Source of the DNA: Acidiphilium sp. C61
Lineage (GTDB): Bacteria; Pseudomonadota; Alphaproteobacteria; Acetobacterales; Acetobacteraceae
Direction: 5' to 3'
Assembly: GCF_902712915.1 (NCBI RefSeq)
Contig: NZ_CACTIA010000005.1
Coordinates: 1,946,001-2,010,000, forward strand
Length of the DNA stretch: 64,000 bases
Part shown: positions 18,075 through 28,381 of the stretch, piece after piece
Layout of the letters: every line of letters starts with the position of its first letter
Numbering within the stretch: position 1 is the first letter of the stretch
The notes under the pieces: generated by a model
The model's input: only the letters and a program-made list of their open reading frames with translations
Database searches by the model: none
Told to the model about the DNA's origin: nothing
Translations under genes and position numbers: made by a program

Positions 18075-18772
18075 AGCGCCGCATTCTGGCCGGGCTCGTC
18101 ATCCTGCCGCTCGCTCTCTCGGCCTGCGCGAGCGAGCCGCCGCCGCAGACCAGTTTTGCCCGGCTCGACTACGCCTATCTGCCGCCGATCACCCTCAAGG
18201 TGGCCAGTATCCAGATCCGTGACGATTACCAGCCCGGGCCCGATGCCGCGCAGGTGATCGAGCAGGCGCCGGAAGCGCCGGCCCGCGTGCTGGAGCGGAT
18301 GGCGCGGGAGCGGCTGGTGGCGAATGGCAGCCCCGGATCGGCCGCCTTCGTCATCCGCCAGGCCTCGCTCCGCCAGGTCGGCGATACGCTCGTCGGCACC
18401 ATGACGGTGGATCTCAACGTCCGCACCAGCAACGGCCAGCGCGTCGGCTATGCCGAGGCCACGATCTCCCACAGCGTGACGGCCCCCGCCAATGAAACGC
18501 CGGACCGCATGCGCGCCGCGCTCTACGACCTGACGAAATCGATGATGAACAGCATGAATGTCGAGCTGCAATACCAGATCCAGCGCACCCTGCCGGACTG
18601 GCTGGCCTTCGCGCCAAACTCGGGCGCCGGCGGCGCGGTGGCGCAGCCCTATTCGGCGGATCAGGGAATCCAGGCGAACCCCTTGCCCGTTCCGGCTACC
18701 GGCACGCCAGATACCGGTGCGCAGGATACCGGCGCACAGCCGACGAGCCTGCCAACCGGTATGGCGCGATAG
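18071..18772 (+). CDS. Putative lipoprotein
   Basis: A 233-aa predicted lipoprotein. The signal peptide ends LPLALSACAS, with the lipidated Cys near residue 19. The mature part (~residues 25-185) alternates strands and helices without a domain I recognise. The C-terminal ~45 residues are Pro/Thr/Gly-rich and probably disordered. Its ATG overlaps the Hsp33 stop codon, so the two are translationally coupled. That pairing suggests an envelope-stress role, but this is inference only. Confidence 0.75.
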   Translation: MKRRILAGLVILPLALSACASEPPPQTSFARLDYAYLPPITLKVASIQIRDDYQPGPDAAQVIEQAPEAPARVLERMARERLVANGSPGSAAFVIRQASLRQVGDTLVGTMTVDLNVRTSNGQRVGYAEATISHSVTAPANETPDRMRAALYDLTKSMMNSMNVELQYQIQRTLPDWLAFAPNSGAGGAVAQPYSADQGIQANPLPVPATGTPDTGAQDTGAQPTSLPTGMAR

Positions 18773-18821
18773 CCGAAGGCCGCCCGGCGCGGAACCCGCA
18801 ACCGAAACCGGCGATCCGTGC

Positions 18822-18853
18822 GCCCCTGAAATGCGAGGGTGAATTTCAGGGGC
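18822..18853. terminator. Bidirectional hairpin between convergent genes
   Basis: A perfect 11-bp stem (GCCCCTGAAAT / ATTTCAGGGGC) with a 10-nt loop lies between the 3' ends of the lipoprotein gene and pheT. There is no strong T-run on either side, so it may act as a weak terminator or 3'-end stabiliser. Confidence 0.5.
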
Positions 18854-18874
18854 AGGCGATCGAGGGGCGGGCGA

Positions 18875-21358
18875 TCAGCTCCGCAGCGTCGCCCCGGTCG
18901 CCTTGGTCACCGCCGCGACGATCTTCGCCGAAACCGCCTCGATCTCCGCATCCGTGAGGCTCGCCTCGCGCGGTTGCAGCGTGACCGAAACGGCGAGCGA
19001 GACCTTCCCTTCCGGCAGTTTCTCGCCGGCATAGCGGTCGAACAGCGCGACATTGGTGATCAGGCTGCGCTCGGCCCCCTTCGCCGCGCGCAGCACCGCA
19101 TCGGCTGCCACCGTGGCATCGGCGATGAAGGCGAAGTCGCGGCGGAGCGGCTGGAACTGCGGCAGCGACGGCGCGGCCTTGCGCCGCCGCTTCGGATCGG
19201 CGATCGCGCCGAGATCGAGCTCGAACGCCACGCTGCCTTCCGGCAGGTCGAGATCGGCGCAGAGGGAAGGATGCAGCGCGCCGAACCAGCCGAGCCGGGT
19301 CTTCGGCCCCTGCCGCAGCGTGCCCGAGCGGCCCGGGTGATAATGCGCCGGCGCATCGGCCGTCACCGTCACCGCATCGAGCGGGACGCCAAGCTCGCCG
19401 AGCACGGCGATGGCATCCGCCCTCGCATCCCACAGATCGACCGGCCTCGCCGGTTCGATCCAGGACAGCGGCGTCCGCCCGGCGCGCAGCCCCGCGGCAA
19501 CGAGATCCTGCCCGTCTGGCGAGACATCGCGATAGGCCGGGCCGATCTCGAACAGCGCGAGGTCGCCATGGCCGCGGGCGGCGTTGCGCGCGGCGGCGAG
19601 GGCGATGGTGGCCAGCGGGGTCGGCCGCATCTGGTCGAGATCGGCGGCGATCGGGTTTTTCAGCGCGAGCATGGCGGGTGTCGCGCCGAAGCGGGCGGCG
19701 GTCGCGCGGTCGAGGAAGCTGAACGTCACGCATTCGGCCATGCCGCGCGCGGCGAGCACGCGGCGGGCACGCACCGTGCGGGCCTGCCGCGGGGTGAGCG
19801 AGGCCGCGGGCACCGGTGCTGCGCCCGGAAGCGAGACCGGCTCGATCCGGTCCAGCCCGTCGATCCGCAGCACTTCCTCGATCAGGTCGACCTCCGGCTC
19901 GATCGTCCGTGCGCCGAGCCGCGCGGCCTCGGCGGTCGCCGCGGCAAGGCCGCCATGCTGGTCGAGCGCGCTGCCGCCGGGCAGGTCCGCCGCCGCGATG
20001 TCATTGCGCCAGCTCGGCACCGCGACCGTGATCGACGCCGCATCGCGGGCGACGCCGGCAAAGCCGAGCCGGTCGAGGATGTCCACGGCGCGATCGGGTG
20101 TGACGGTCGAGTGGCCGAAATTGGCGAGGCGCTCGAAGCGCATTGTCGCGGAGCGCTGCCAGTCCGGCTGCGCTCCCGCCTCGGTGATCTCCGAGGCGGT
20201 GCCGCCGCAAAGCTCGATCACCATCGCGGTCGCCGCATCGAGGGCGGCGGGCAGCAGCGCGAAATCGATGCCGCGCTCGAAGCGCTGCCGCGCGTCGGAA
20301 TGGATGCCGGTCCGCTGGCCGGTGAGGGCGATCCGCACCCGGTCGAACAGGGCGCATTCGATGAACACGTCCCGCGTCGTCTCGTCGCACCCCGTCGCCT
20401 CGCCACCGACGATCCCGGCGAGCGACTGCGCGCCGGCCGCATCGGCGATGACGCAGTCATCCGCCGTCGCGGTCACGTCCTTGCCGTGCAGGCCGCGGAA
20501 GCTCTCCCCCGCGCCGCGCCGCAAGGTGAGGGCGTCGCCGGCAATCTTGCCGACGTCGAACACATGCAGTGGCCGGCCGAGATCGATGGTGAAGAAATTG
20601 GTGATGTCGACCAGCGCGTTGATCGGCCGCAGCCCGACCGATTCGAGGCGGCGCTTCAGCCAGTCCGGGCTTTCGCCGTTGCGCACGCCGCGGACGGTGC
20701 GCCCGACCACCCAGGGGCAGGCCTCCGGATAGGTATTCTGCCAGGCGATCGCGCTGGCCCCGGCGGCGGCGACCGGCGGCGGCGCCCAGGGCTTCAGCGT
20801 GCCGAGCCCGGCGGCGGCGAGATCGCGCGCAACGCCACGCACCGCGAAGGCATCGCCGCGATTGGGTGTGACGCCGATCTCGATCACCGGATCGTCGAGC
20901 CCCGCCCAGTTCGCATAGGGCGTGCCCACCGGCGCGTCGTCCGGCAGGTCGATGATGCCGTCATGGCTGTCGCCAAGGCCGAGTTCGCGCTCGGACACCA
21001 GCATCCCGGCCGAGGGAACGCCCCGAATCTCGCCGACCTTGAGCGTGATCCCGGTGCCCGGCACGAAACTGCCCGGCGGCGCGAAGACGGCGCGCATGCC
21101 GGTGCGCGCATTCGGCGCGCCGCAGACCACCGTGACCTCGGCGCCGTCGCCGGGATCGACGCGGCAGACCCGCAGCCGGTCCGCATTCGGGTGCTGCGTC
21201 GCCTCGATCACCCGGGCGATGCGGAAGGGGGCGAGGCTCGCGCCGCGATCGGCGATGCTCTCAACCTCCAGCCCGATGGCGGACAGGGTTTCGGCGATGG
21301 CATCGAGCGAGGCATCGGTGTCGAGATGCGTCTTCAGCCAGGAGAGGGTGAATTTCAT
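18875..21358 (-). CDS. pheT: Phenylalanine--tRNA ligase beta subunit
   Basis: The 827-aa beta chain of the alpha2-beta2 phenylalanyl-tRNA synthetase. Domains in order: an N-terminal lobe and OB-fold tRNA-binding (EMAP-like) domain (~residues 40-150), the B3/B4 editing region (~210-380, includes GGEATGCDETT), B5 (~400-470), the catalytic-like core, and a C-terminal ferredoxin-like anticodon-binding domain (~730-827, PLRRDFAFIAD). Length is normal. Its start codon overlaps the pheS stop, so the subunits are translationally coupled. Confidence 0.95.
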   Translation of the reverse strand: MKFTLSWLKTHLDTDASLDAIAETLSAIGLEVESIADRGASLAPFRIARVIEATQHPNADRLRVCRVDPGDGAEVTVVCGAPNARTGMRAVFAPPGSFVPGTGITLKVGEIRGVPSAGMLVSERELGLGDSHDGIIDLPDDAPVGTPYANWAGLDDPVIEIGVTPNRGDAFAVRGVARDLAAAGLGTLKPWAPPPVAAAGASAIAWQNTYPEACPWVVGRTVRGVRNGESPDWLKRRLESVGLRPINALVDITNFFTIDLGRPLHVFDVGKIAGDALTLRRGAGESFRGLHGKDVTATADDCVIADAAGAQSLAGIVGGEATGCDETTRDVFIECALFDRVRIALTGQRTGIHSDARQRFERGIDFALLPAALDAATAMVIELCGGTASEITEAGAQPDWQRSATMRFERLANFGHSTVTPDRAVDILDRLGFAGVARDAASITVAVPSWRNDIAAADLPGGSALDQHGGLAAATAEAARLGARTIEPEVDLIEEVLRIDGLDRIEPVSLPGAAPVPAASLTPRQARTVRARRVLAARGMAECVTFSFLDRATAARFGATPAMLALKNPIAADLDQMRPTPLATIALAAARNAARGHGDLALFEIGPAYRDVSPDGQDLVAAGLRAGRTPLSWIEPARPVDLWDARADAIAVLGELGVPLDAVTVTADAPAHYHPGRSGTLRQGPKTRLGWFGALHPSLCADLDLPEGSVAFELDLGAIADPKRRRKAAPSLPQFQPLRRDFAFIADATVAADAVLRAAKGAERSLITNVALFDRYAGEKLPEGKVSLAVSVTLQPREASLTDAEIEAVSAKIVAAVTKATGATLRS

Positions 21359-22428
21359 CGTGCGTCCCCTTCGTGCAGGGTCACCGGCGCCAGCGGCGAG
21401 GTGCCGTAATGCGCGAGCCAGCGCACGTCGCTCTCATAAAAGGTGCGAAGGTCCGGGATGCCGTGCTTGAGCATGGTGATGCGCTCGACCCCCATGCCGA
21501 AGGCGAAGCCCTGGAATTCACGCGGGTCGAGCCCGCAATTCGCCAGCACGTTGGGATGGATCATGCCGGCACCGAGGATTTCCAGCCAGTCGCTGCCCGC
21601 GCCGATCTCGCCGGACTTCCGGTCCCAGGCGATGTCGACCTCCATCGAGGGTTCGGTGAAGGGGAAATAGCTGGAGCGGAAGCGCGCCTTGAGGTCCGGC
21701 CGCTCGAAGAAGGCGCGCAGGAAGTCGATCAGGCAGCCCTTGAGATGGGCGAGGGTGATGCCGCGGTCGATCACCAGGCCCTCGCACTGGTGGAACATCG
21801 GGCTGTGCGTGGCGTCGTGGTCCGAACGATAGGTGCGGCCCGGCACGATCACGCGGATCGGCGGCGCCTCGGCCAGCATGGTGCGGATCTGCAGCGGCGA
21901 GGTGTGGGTGCGCAGCACGACCGGTCGGCTGCCGGCCGCCGCGTCGAGATAGAACGTGTCCATCATCGCCCGCGCCGGGTGGTGCGAGGGGATGTTGAGC
22001 GCGCCGAAATTGTGCCAGTCATCCTCGATATCCGGCCCTTCCTTCACGCCGAAGCCCATGGCGCCGAACAGGGCGGTGAGTTCCTCCATCGTCCGCGAGA
22101 TCGGGTGGATCGTGCCGGCGCGCTCGGGCCGGCCGGGAAGGGTGACGTCGATGCGCTCGGCGGCGAGGCGCGCGGTGAGGGCTTCGGCCTCCAGCACCGC
22201 CCGGCGCGCATCGAGTGCAGCGGCGATGGCGGTCTTGAGCGTGTTCACCTCGGCGCCGAAGCGCTTGCGCTCATCCGGCGTCAGGCTGCCCAGCGTCTTG
22301 AGCAGGGCGGTGACCTGACCGGTCTTGCCGAGCAGGGCGATGCGGATTGCGTCGAGCGCCGCGAGATCGCCAGCGGCGGCGATGGCTGAGCGGGCCTGGG
22401 ATTCGATGGTCGGCAGATCGTCGGACAT
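21355..22428 (-). CDS. pheS: Phenylalanine--tRNA ligase alpha subunit
   Basis: The 357-aa catalytic alpha chain. It has an N-terminal coiled-coil tRNA-binding arm (~residues 15-90), then a class II synthetase core with motif 2 (around FRSSYFPFTEPSMEV) and motif 3 (FGMGVERITM). The ATG at 22428 is chosen; a TTG 39 nt upstream is in frame but less likely. A promoter-leader-terminator unit ends only 68 nt upstream, so expression may be controlled by attenuation. Confidence 0.95.
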   Translation of the reverse strand: MSDDLPTIESQARSAIAAAGDLAALDAIRIALLGKTGQVTALLKTLGSLTPDERKRFGAEVNTLKTAIAAALDARRAVLEAEALTARLAAERIDVTLPGRPERAGTIHPISRTMEELTALFGAMGFGVKEGPDIEDDWHNFGALNIPSHHPARAMMDTFYLDAAAGSRPVVLRTHTSPLQIRTMLAEAPPIRVIVPGRTYRSDHDATHSPMFHQCEGLVIDRGITLAHLKGCLIDFLRAFFERPDLKARFRSSYFPFTEPSMEVDIAWDRKSGEIGAGSDWLEILGAGMIHPNVLANCGLDPREFQGFAFGMGVERITMLKHGIPDLRTFYESDVRWLAHYGTSPLAPVTLHEGDAR

Positions 22429-22495
22429 GGCCGGCAGGGAGCGTGAAGCGGGCGAAATGTCAAGCAAACGCAGTGGCTGGAAACCGTGTGCCGAT

Positions 22496-22527
22496 AAAAA
22501 AACCTCCGGACCATGTCCGGAGGTTTT
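22496..22527 (-). terminator. Strong intrinsic terminator upstream of pheS
   Basis: The inverted repeat CCTCCGGACATGGTCCGGAGG is followed on the minus strand by seven T residues, and on the plus strand by TTTT. It lies between the leader-like unit and pheS. It could end a separate small RNA or act as the attenuator of pheST. Confidence 0.8.
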
Positions 22528-22712
22528 CAGCTACTGGATCAAAATCTTGTGTCAAAAACGAAGATGTATTCGAACCTAGTCTTATAAACCCGAGCCACGC
22601 GGTCGTCGGTAGGGGCAAGGTTATTCCTTGCGATGACTTACCTGGTTTTCGAAGCCAGGCATCTCAAAAAACCCAAAGCCGAGACGGTGGATCGCCGTAA
22701 TTTTTTGTCTGC
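22496..22712 (-). ncRNA. Candidate structured RNA or pheST leader
   Basis: A minus-strand unit of about 217 nt with a sigma-70-like promoter (-35 TTGTAG at 22748-22743, 18-nt spacer, -10 TATACT at 22724-22719) and a strong terminator. Inside it, several hairpins are visible: CCTGG/CCAGG around a TTCGAAAA loop, GCAAGG/CCTTGC around AATAA, and a possible outer pairing of GAGATG with CATCTT. It is AT-richer than the genome and holds no convincing protein gene. Short ORFs exist (one ending WVF) but none is rich in Phe codons, so classical Phe-peptide attenuation is not evident. It does not match the features I know for tmRNA, RNase P or SRP RNA. A 6S-like RNA or a novel leader are the alternatives. 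Confidence 0.4.
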
Positions 22713-23322
22713 ACGGTGAGTATAATATGAAATCGTTACAATCTACAAACTATAGGTAGTATATAGAACGTTATACGTATTAATAATAATAATTTTTCCT
22801 TAAAAAGATATTCCGTCTCAATTTTTTAAAAAAGGAGCGTGATCGTTAGTGCCGATCACGCTCGAGGTGAAGCTGGCATGTGGCCAGCCATCAGGGAGGA
22901 AACGGAGACCAGCGGCCTCAATTCACGTGCATACTGCAGGAAAGTTAAGAAACGATTGCAAAATGGAAACGATCGGGATGCAGGGCTGTAAAAACCGAAT
23001 CCGGGCTGTAATGTGTCAAAAAAGTCGCGTTGCTGGCGAATGACACGCCGACAGGGCTGGTGGGCGGTATGACGCCAAAAGTCCGCTTGAACGGCCGGCA
23101 CAATCCGAATAGATGAAGTAACACGTTCTGGTCAGACCGATACATCGGTCCGGCCGGGTTCGTCGGTTGTCCAGAATACCCACCGAACGCCGCCCGCCAA
23201 CGGGTGAGGCCACGCGGTGGGTGTATGGCCAACACGTCTGGCTAGAAGTTCAGGCTATCGGTTTCAACGCATCGGCATGGCGCCGGTGTGTCATACAGGC
23301 ACCCAACATCGGGACGGTAAAC
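22528..23322. other. AT-rich intergenic region upstream of pal
   Basis: About 800 bases without a recognisable protein gene, markedly AT-rich at 22690-22835. It contains the candidate RNA and promoter at 22496-22748, a minus-strand terminator at 22826-22863, a hairpin GCTGGC/GCCAGC at 22872-22888, a direct repeat CGGGCTGTAA-type pair near 22983 and 23003, and a 7-bp inverted repeat GACCGAT/ATCGGTC at 23134-23149. Short ORFs here lack codon bias and ribosome-binding sites that would support them. The pal promoter must lie near its right end. Confidence 0.5.
22826..22863 (-). terminator. Intrinsic terminator on the minus strand
   Basis: An 11-bp perfect stem (GAGCGTGATCG / CGATCACGCTC, 22835-22863, 7-nt loop) is followed on the minus strand by CCTTTTTT. 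No annotated minus-strand gene precedes it, which suggests an unannotated minus-strand transcript starting within about 22900-23300. Confidence 0.7.
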
Positions 23323-23826
23323 ATGAATATCAAAGCTCTGGGCGCGCTTGCGGCTGTTGCCCTGCTTGCGGCGTGCTCCAACGCCCCCAAGACCCAGTCC
23401 ATGGCAACCGGCTCTGGCACGACCGCCGCTCAGTCCGGCCCCGCGCCGGGCAGCGAGCAGCAGCTTGTTGCCGACGTCGGCGATCGTGCCTTCTTCGGCT
23501 TCAACAAGTCCAACCTGACCGGCGCCGACAAGTCGACGCTCGACCGTCAGGCCAGCTGGCTTGCGAAGTATCCGAATGTCGACGTTCTGATCGCCGGCAA
23601 CGCCGACCCGCGCGGCACGGAAACCTACAACCTCGCGCTCGGCGCCCGCCGCGCCCATGCCGCCCGCAATTACCTGGTTGCCAAGGGCGTCGCCGCCTCC
23701 CGCATCCGCACGATCTCCTATGGCAAGTCGTGCCTGGTCTCGCCGGGCAACACCCAGCAGGATTACGCGCAGGACCGCGTGGCGATCACTTCGGTGCAGG
23801 GCTTCAACCCGCAGCATTGCCACTGA
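23323..23826 (+). CDS. pal: Peptidoglycan-associated lipoprotein Pal
   Basis: A 167-aa outer-membrane lipoprotein of the Tol-Pal cell-envelope complex. The lipoprotein signal ends LLAAC (Cys ~18), followed by a low-complexity linker and an OmpA-like peptidoglycan-binding domain (~residues 55-160) with NADPRGTETYNLALG and SYGKS. The start at 23323 begins the signal peptide; the open frame extends further upstream without support. It is followed by cpoB, as in many proteobacteria, but tolB and tolQRA are not in the window. Confidence 0.9.
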   Translation: MNIKALGALAAVALLAACSNAPKTQSMATGSGTTAAQSGPAPGSEQQLVADVGDRAFFGFNKSNLTGADKSTLDRQASWLAKYPNVDVLIAGNADPRGTETYNLALGARRAHAARNYLVAKGVAASRIRTISYGKSCLVSPGNTQQDYAQDRVAITSVQGFNPQHCH

Positions 23827-23995
23827 ACATGTCGCTCGGGGGCTTGCCCCTGACCGCATGACGTGACCGATCGGCGGCTCGATCAACCCGAGCCGCCGAT
23901 TTGCTTTCCGCCGGCCGGCGCTTCAACGATGCGGCCGAGCACACTACATTGCGTCGGGGGCGCGATTCGGCGCGTCTCGTCGAACGAGGAAACCG

Positions 23996-24889
23996 ATGCG
24001 CAATCCCATGCTGAAATCCCTGACCTCCGCCAGCATTGCCGTGCTGATCCTGATGCCCGCCGTGGTGCGGGCCCAGATGATCTCGAGCCGGGAAGGCATT
24101 GCCCTGGAAAACCAGATCCTCGAACTCAAGCACCAGCTGGCGCAGGTGCAGCAGGGCGGCGGCAGCGGCAGCTCCGTGCTGGGGTCGACGGCACCGGCAG
24201 CGCCGGAACGCCACGCCCAGAACAGCTCGTCAGAGCTCGTCGCCTCATTGCTGGAGCAGGTGGATACGCTGCACAACCAGGTCCAGGACTTGAGAGGCCG
24301 CGTGGATACGCTCGAGCACGAGGTCGCCACCCAGCACGACGAGATCAACCAGCAGATTGGCAACCTGAAATTCCAGCTCGACCAGGCGGGGAAACCCGGC
24401 ACGACGCCGCCGGCGGCAATGGCTTCGCCGGCCCAGGGAGCATCGGGAACGCTCGGCACGATGCCGGCCGGAAAAACGTCCGCCCGGCCCCAAAGGCCGC
24501 AGCCGCAGGCCACCGCCTCGCTCGGCGTCGCGCGCACGGCTCTCGCCCATCATGACTACAAGGCCGCCGAAGCGGACGCCCGCGCAGTGATCGCGAAGCA
24601 GGGCAAGCGCGCGGGCAAGGGCGAGGCCTCGATGATCGTCGCCGAATCCCTTTACCACCAGGGCAAGCACCAGGAAGCCGCGATCGCGTTCGACGACGCC
24701 TACAACGCCGATCGCGCCGGCCCGCACGCGCCCTATGCCCTGCTGGGCCTCGCCAATTCCCTGTCCGCGATCCACCAGAACCAGGAAGCGTGCGACACGC
24801 TCGACTCCCTGACCAGCCAGTTCTCCTCGCCATCGCCGGCGCTGAAGAGCCAGGTTCTCGCGGCCCGACGGCGCGCCGCCTGCCGCTGA
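23996..24889 (+). CDS. cpoB: Tol-Pal accessory protein CpoB (YbgF)
   Basis: A 297-aa periplasmic protein that coordinates outer-membrane constriction with cell-wall synthesis through TolA. It has a signal peptide (~residues 1-26, ending VVRA), an N-terminal trimerising coiled coil (~residues 30-130, with LLEQVDTLHNQVQDLRGRV), a Pro/Ala linker and C-terminal TPR repeats (~175-295, ARTALAHHDYKAAEADARAVI). The start has GAGGA upstream. Position directly after pal and before tilS agrees with this identity. Confidence 0.88.
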   Translation: MRNPMLKSLTSASIAVLILMPAVVRAQMISSREGIALENQILELKHQLAQVQQGGGSGSSVLGSTAPAAPERHAQNSSSELVASLLEQVDTLHNQVQDLRGRVDTLEHEVATQHDEINQQIGNLKFQLDQAGKPGTTPPAAMASPAQGASGTLGTMPAGKTSARPQRPQPQATASLGVARTALAHHDYKAAEADARAVIAKQGKRAGKGEASMIVAESLYHQGKHQEAAIAFDDAYNADRAGPHAPYALLGLANSLSAIHQNQEACDTLDSLTSQFSSPSPALKSQVLAARRRAACR

Positions 24890-24933
24890 CGCCCGATTCG
24901 ACCGAAAGCCTGCCCGCCCTGTTCGGGCGGGCG

Positions 24934-26139
24934 ATGGCCGAATTCGGTCCCTTCGGCCCCGCGCCGCAGCTCGCCGTCGGGGTTTCCGGTGGTGCCGACA
25001 GCATGGCCCTTGCCGTCCTCGCCGCATCCTGGGCCCGCCAGCGCGGCGGCGGCTGCATCGCCCTCATCGTCGATCATGGTCTCCGCCCCGAATCAGGCCG
25101 GGAAGCCGCCGAAACCGCGCAGCGCCTTGTCGAACTCGACATTCCGAGCCGCGTCATCCGCCTCGGCCTGCCTCCCGGCGCGGGATTGCAGGCCCGCGCG
25201 CGCGCGGCGCGCCATGCGGCGCTGGCCGGTGCCGCGCATGAGGCCGGGATCGTTCACCTCCTGCTCGGCCATCATGCGGGCGACCAAGGCGAGCTGCGGG
25301 TCATGCGCGCCCGCCGTGGCGTTCGCGGTCTCGCGGGGATGGCCGGCGTCTCGCCGCGCGACGCGGTGCTGATCCTGCGGCCCCTGCTCGGGACTCCCCC
25401 CGCGATGCTCCGCGATTTTCTCGCACGGCGAGGCATTGCCTGGGTCGAGGATCCCTCGAATGCCGATCCCCGTTTCGAGCGCGTCCGGGTGCGGCTTGCC
25501 GGCGCATTGCCGCCGCCCGGCGACGCGCTGGCGGCTTCAGCTGACCGCGCGACGGCGGAACGCATCGCCGCCGCCGATCTGGCGCGCGATGTCACCCTCC
25601 GTCCGGAAGGGTGGGCGATCGTCCGTGCGGACGCGCTCCCCGCCGATGCGCTCGCCGCGCTGCTGCGGGTCATCGCCGGCGAGGTTTACCCGCCGGCGCG
25701 CGCCGCGATCGCCCGGCTGGCCGGCAGGTTGCAGCCCGCGACGCTCGGCGGCGTGCGGATCATGCCGGCCGGGCGGCACGGCCCGGGCTGGATGCTGATC
25801 CGCGAGGCCGCTTCCTGCGCCCCCCCGATCCAGGCGGTCGAGGGCGCGGTCTGGGACGGGCGCTTTCGCATCCGTCATGTGCCGCCGGGCGCGCGAACCC
25901 TCGGCGCCCTCGGCACGAATCCGGTGGAGACGCGCGCCGCCGCCCGCTTTCCCGCCGTCCTGCGCCAGACACTGCCGGTTTTTTTCGCCGATCATGGTGG
26001 CGTGCTGGCGGTGCCGCATCTGGGCGTGGGGCCGGCCGGCGCGGTCATATTCGCCCCTCCCGGCCCCGCCGCGGCGGCGCCGTTCGAGCCAGCGTACGGC
26101 GGCGGACAGATCTGCGTCTCCCGTTCACCGGAAGGATAG
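24934..26139 (+). CDS. tilS: tRNA(Ile)-lysidine synthase
   Basis: An N-type ATP pyrophosphatase that converts C34 of tRNA-Ile(CAU) to lysidine, letting it read AUA. The P-loop VSGGADSMAL lies near residue 17 of the ATG-24934 product (401 aa). The frame is open from 24790, overlapping cpoB by 100 nt, so the true start is uncertain; ATG at 24934 avoids that overlap. The conserved region HHAGDQGELRVMRARRGVRGLAGM identifies the family (HHxxDQ). The C-terminal part is divergent. Its place between cpoB and ftsH is a common alphaproteobacterial arrangement. Confidence 0.85.
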   Translation: MAEFGPFGPAPQLAVGVSGGADSMALAVLAASWARQRGGGCIALIVDHGLRPESGREAAETAQRLVELDIPSRVIRLGLPPGAGLQARARAARHAALAGAAHEAGIVHLLLGHHAGDQGELRVMRARRGVRGLAGMAGVSPRDAVLILRPLLGTPPAMLRDFLARRGIAWVEDPSNADPRFERVRVRLAGALPPPGDALAASADRATAERIAAADLARDVTLRPEGWAIVRADALPADALAALLRVIAGEVYPPARAAIARLAGRLQPATLGGVRIMPAGRHGPGWMLIREAASCAPPIQAVEGAVWDGRFRIRHVPPGARTLGALGTNPVETRAAARFPAVLRQTLPVFFADHGGVLAVPHLGVGPAGAVIFAPPGPAAAAPFEPAYGGGQICVSRSPEG

Positions 26140-26297
26140 GAAATCCGCGTATCATCCCCACACTCTAAAGGGATTGGCGAACCGACCGGAGCCGTGCCAA
26201 GATGAGGCGAGACACGGTTCGGCGGAATTTCTCGGCCGGTTTCCGCCGGCCCCCTCGGTTTTAGCCTTCCGGGGTGAACAGGACTGGATGAAGCTTG

Positions 26298-28223
<1,926 letters not shown>

Positions 28224-28258
28224 ACCGCGCGTCCCGCGGGCCCTGATCGACGGAAACG

Positions 28259-28286
28259 GCCGGAGGCGATCGCCTCCGGCTTTTTT
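28259..28286 (+). terminator. Intrinsic terminator of ftsH
   Basis: The perfect inverted repeat GCCGGAGGCGATCGCCTCCGGC is followed by six T residues, 36 nt after the ftsH stop codon. Confidence 0.9.
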
Positions 28287-28323
28287 CATGGGCCGGCGCC
28301 GCCCATATCCCGCAACGACCCGG

Positions 28324-28361
28324 GAGCGATTTCCGATCCGGATGGATCGGATGATGCCCTA
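28324..28361. repeat. Half copy of the dispersed repeat (one hairpin)
   Basis: Only the short hairpin of the family is present: GAGCGATTTCCGATCC, loop GGAT, GGATCGGATGATGCCC, then TA. It lies between the ftsH terminator and the next gene and ends 20 nt before that gene's start codon. Confidence 0.75.
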
Positions 28362-28381
28362 TTACGAACAGGAGCATGAGC

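Noticed and set aside
18839..21409. An 856-codon plus-strand ORF opposite pheT
   Set aside because: Shadow of pheT; the minus-strand product has all PheT domains.
22496..22712. Candidate RNA as tmRNA, 4.5S or 6S RNA
   Set aside because: It contains GGTTCGAATAC, which resembles a T-loop, but there is no alanine-tag frame, no matching acceptor end, and no SRP core. 6S is not excluded but I cannot show its conserved bulges.
22662..22712. Phe leader peptide for attenuation of pheST
   Set aside because: A GTG-started 16-codon frame ending WVF exists, but it has a single Phe codon and no ribosome-binding site.
22849..23043. Small ORF in the AT-rich region before pal
   Set aside because: It starts inside a terminator hairpin, has atypical codon usage, and no recognisable product.
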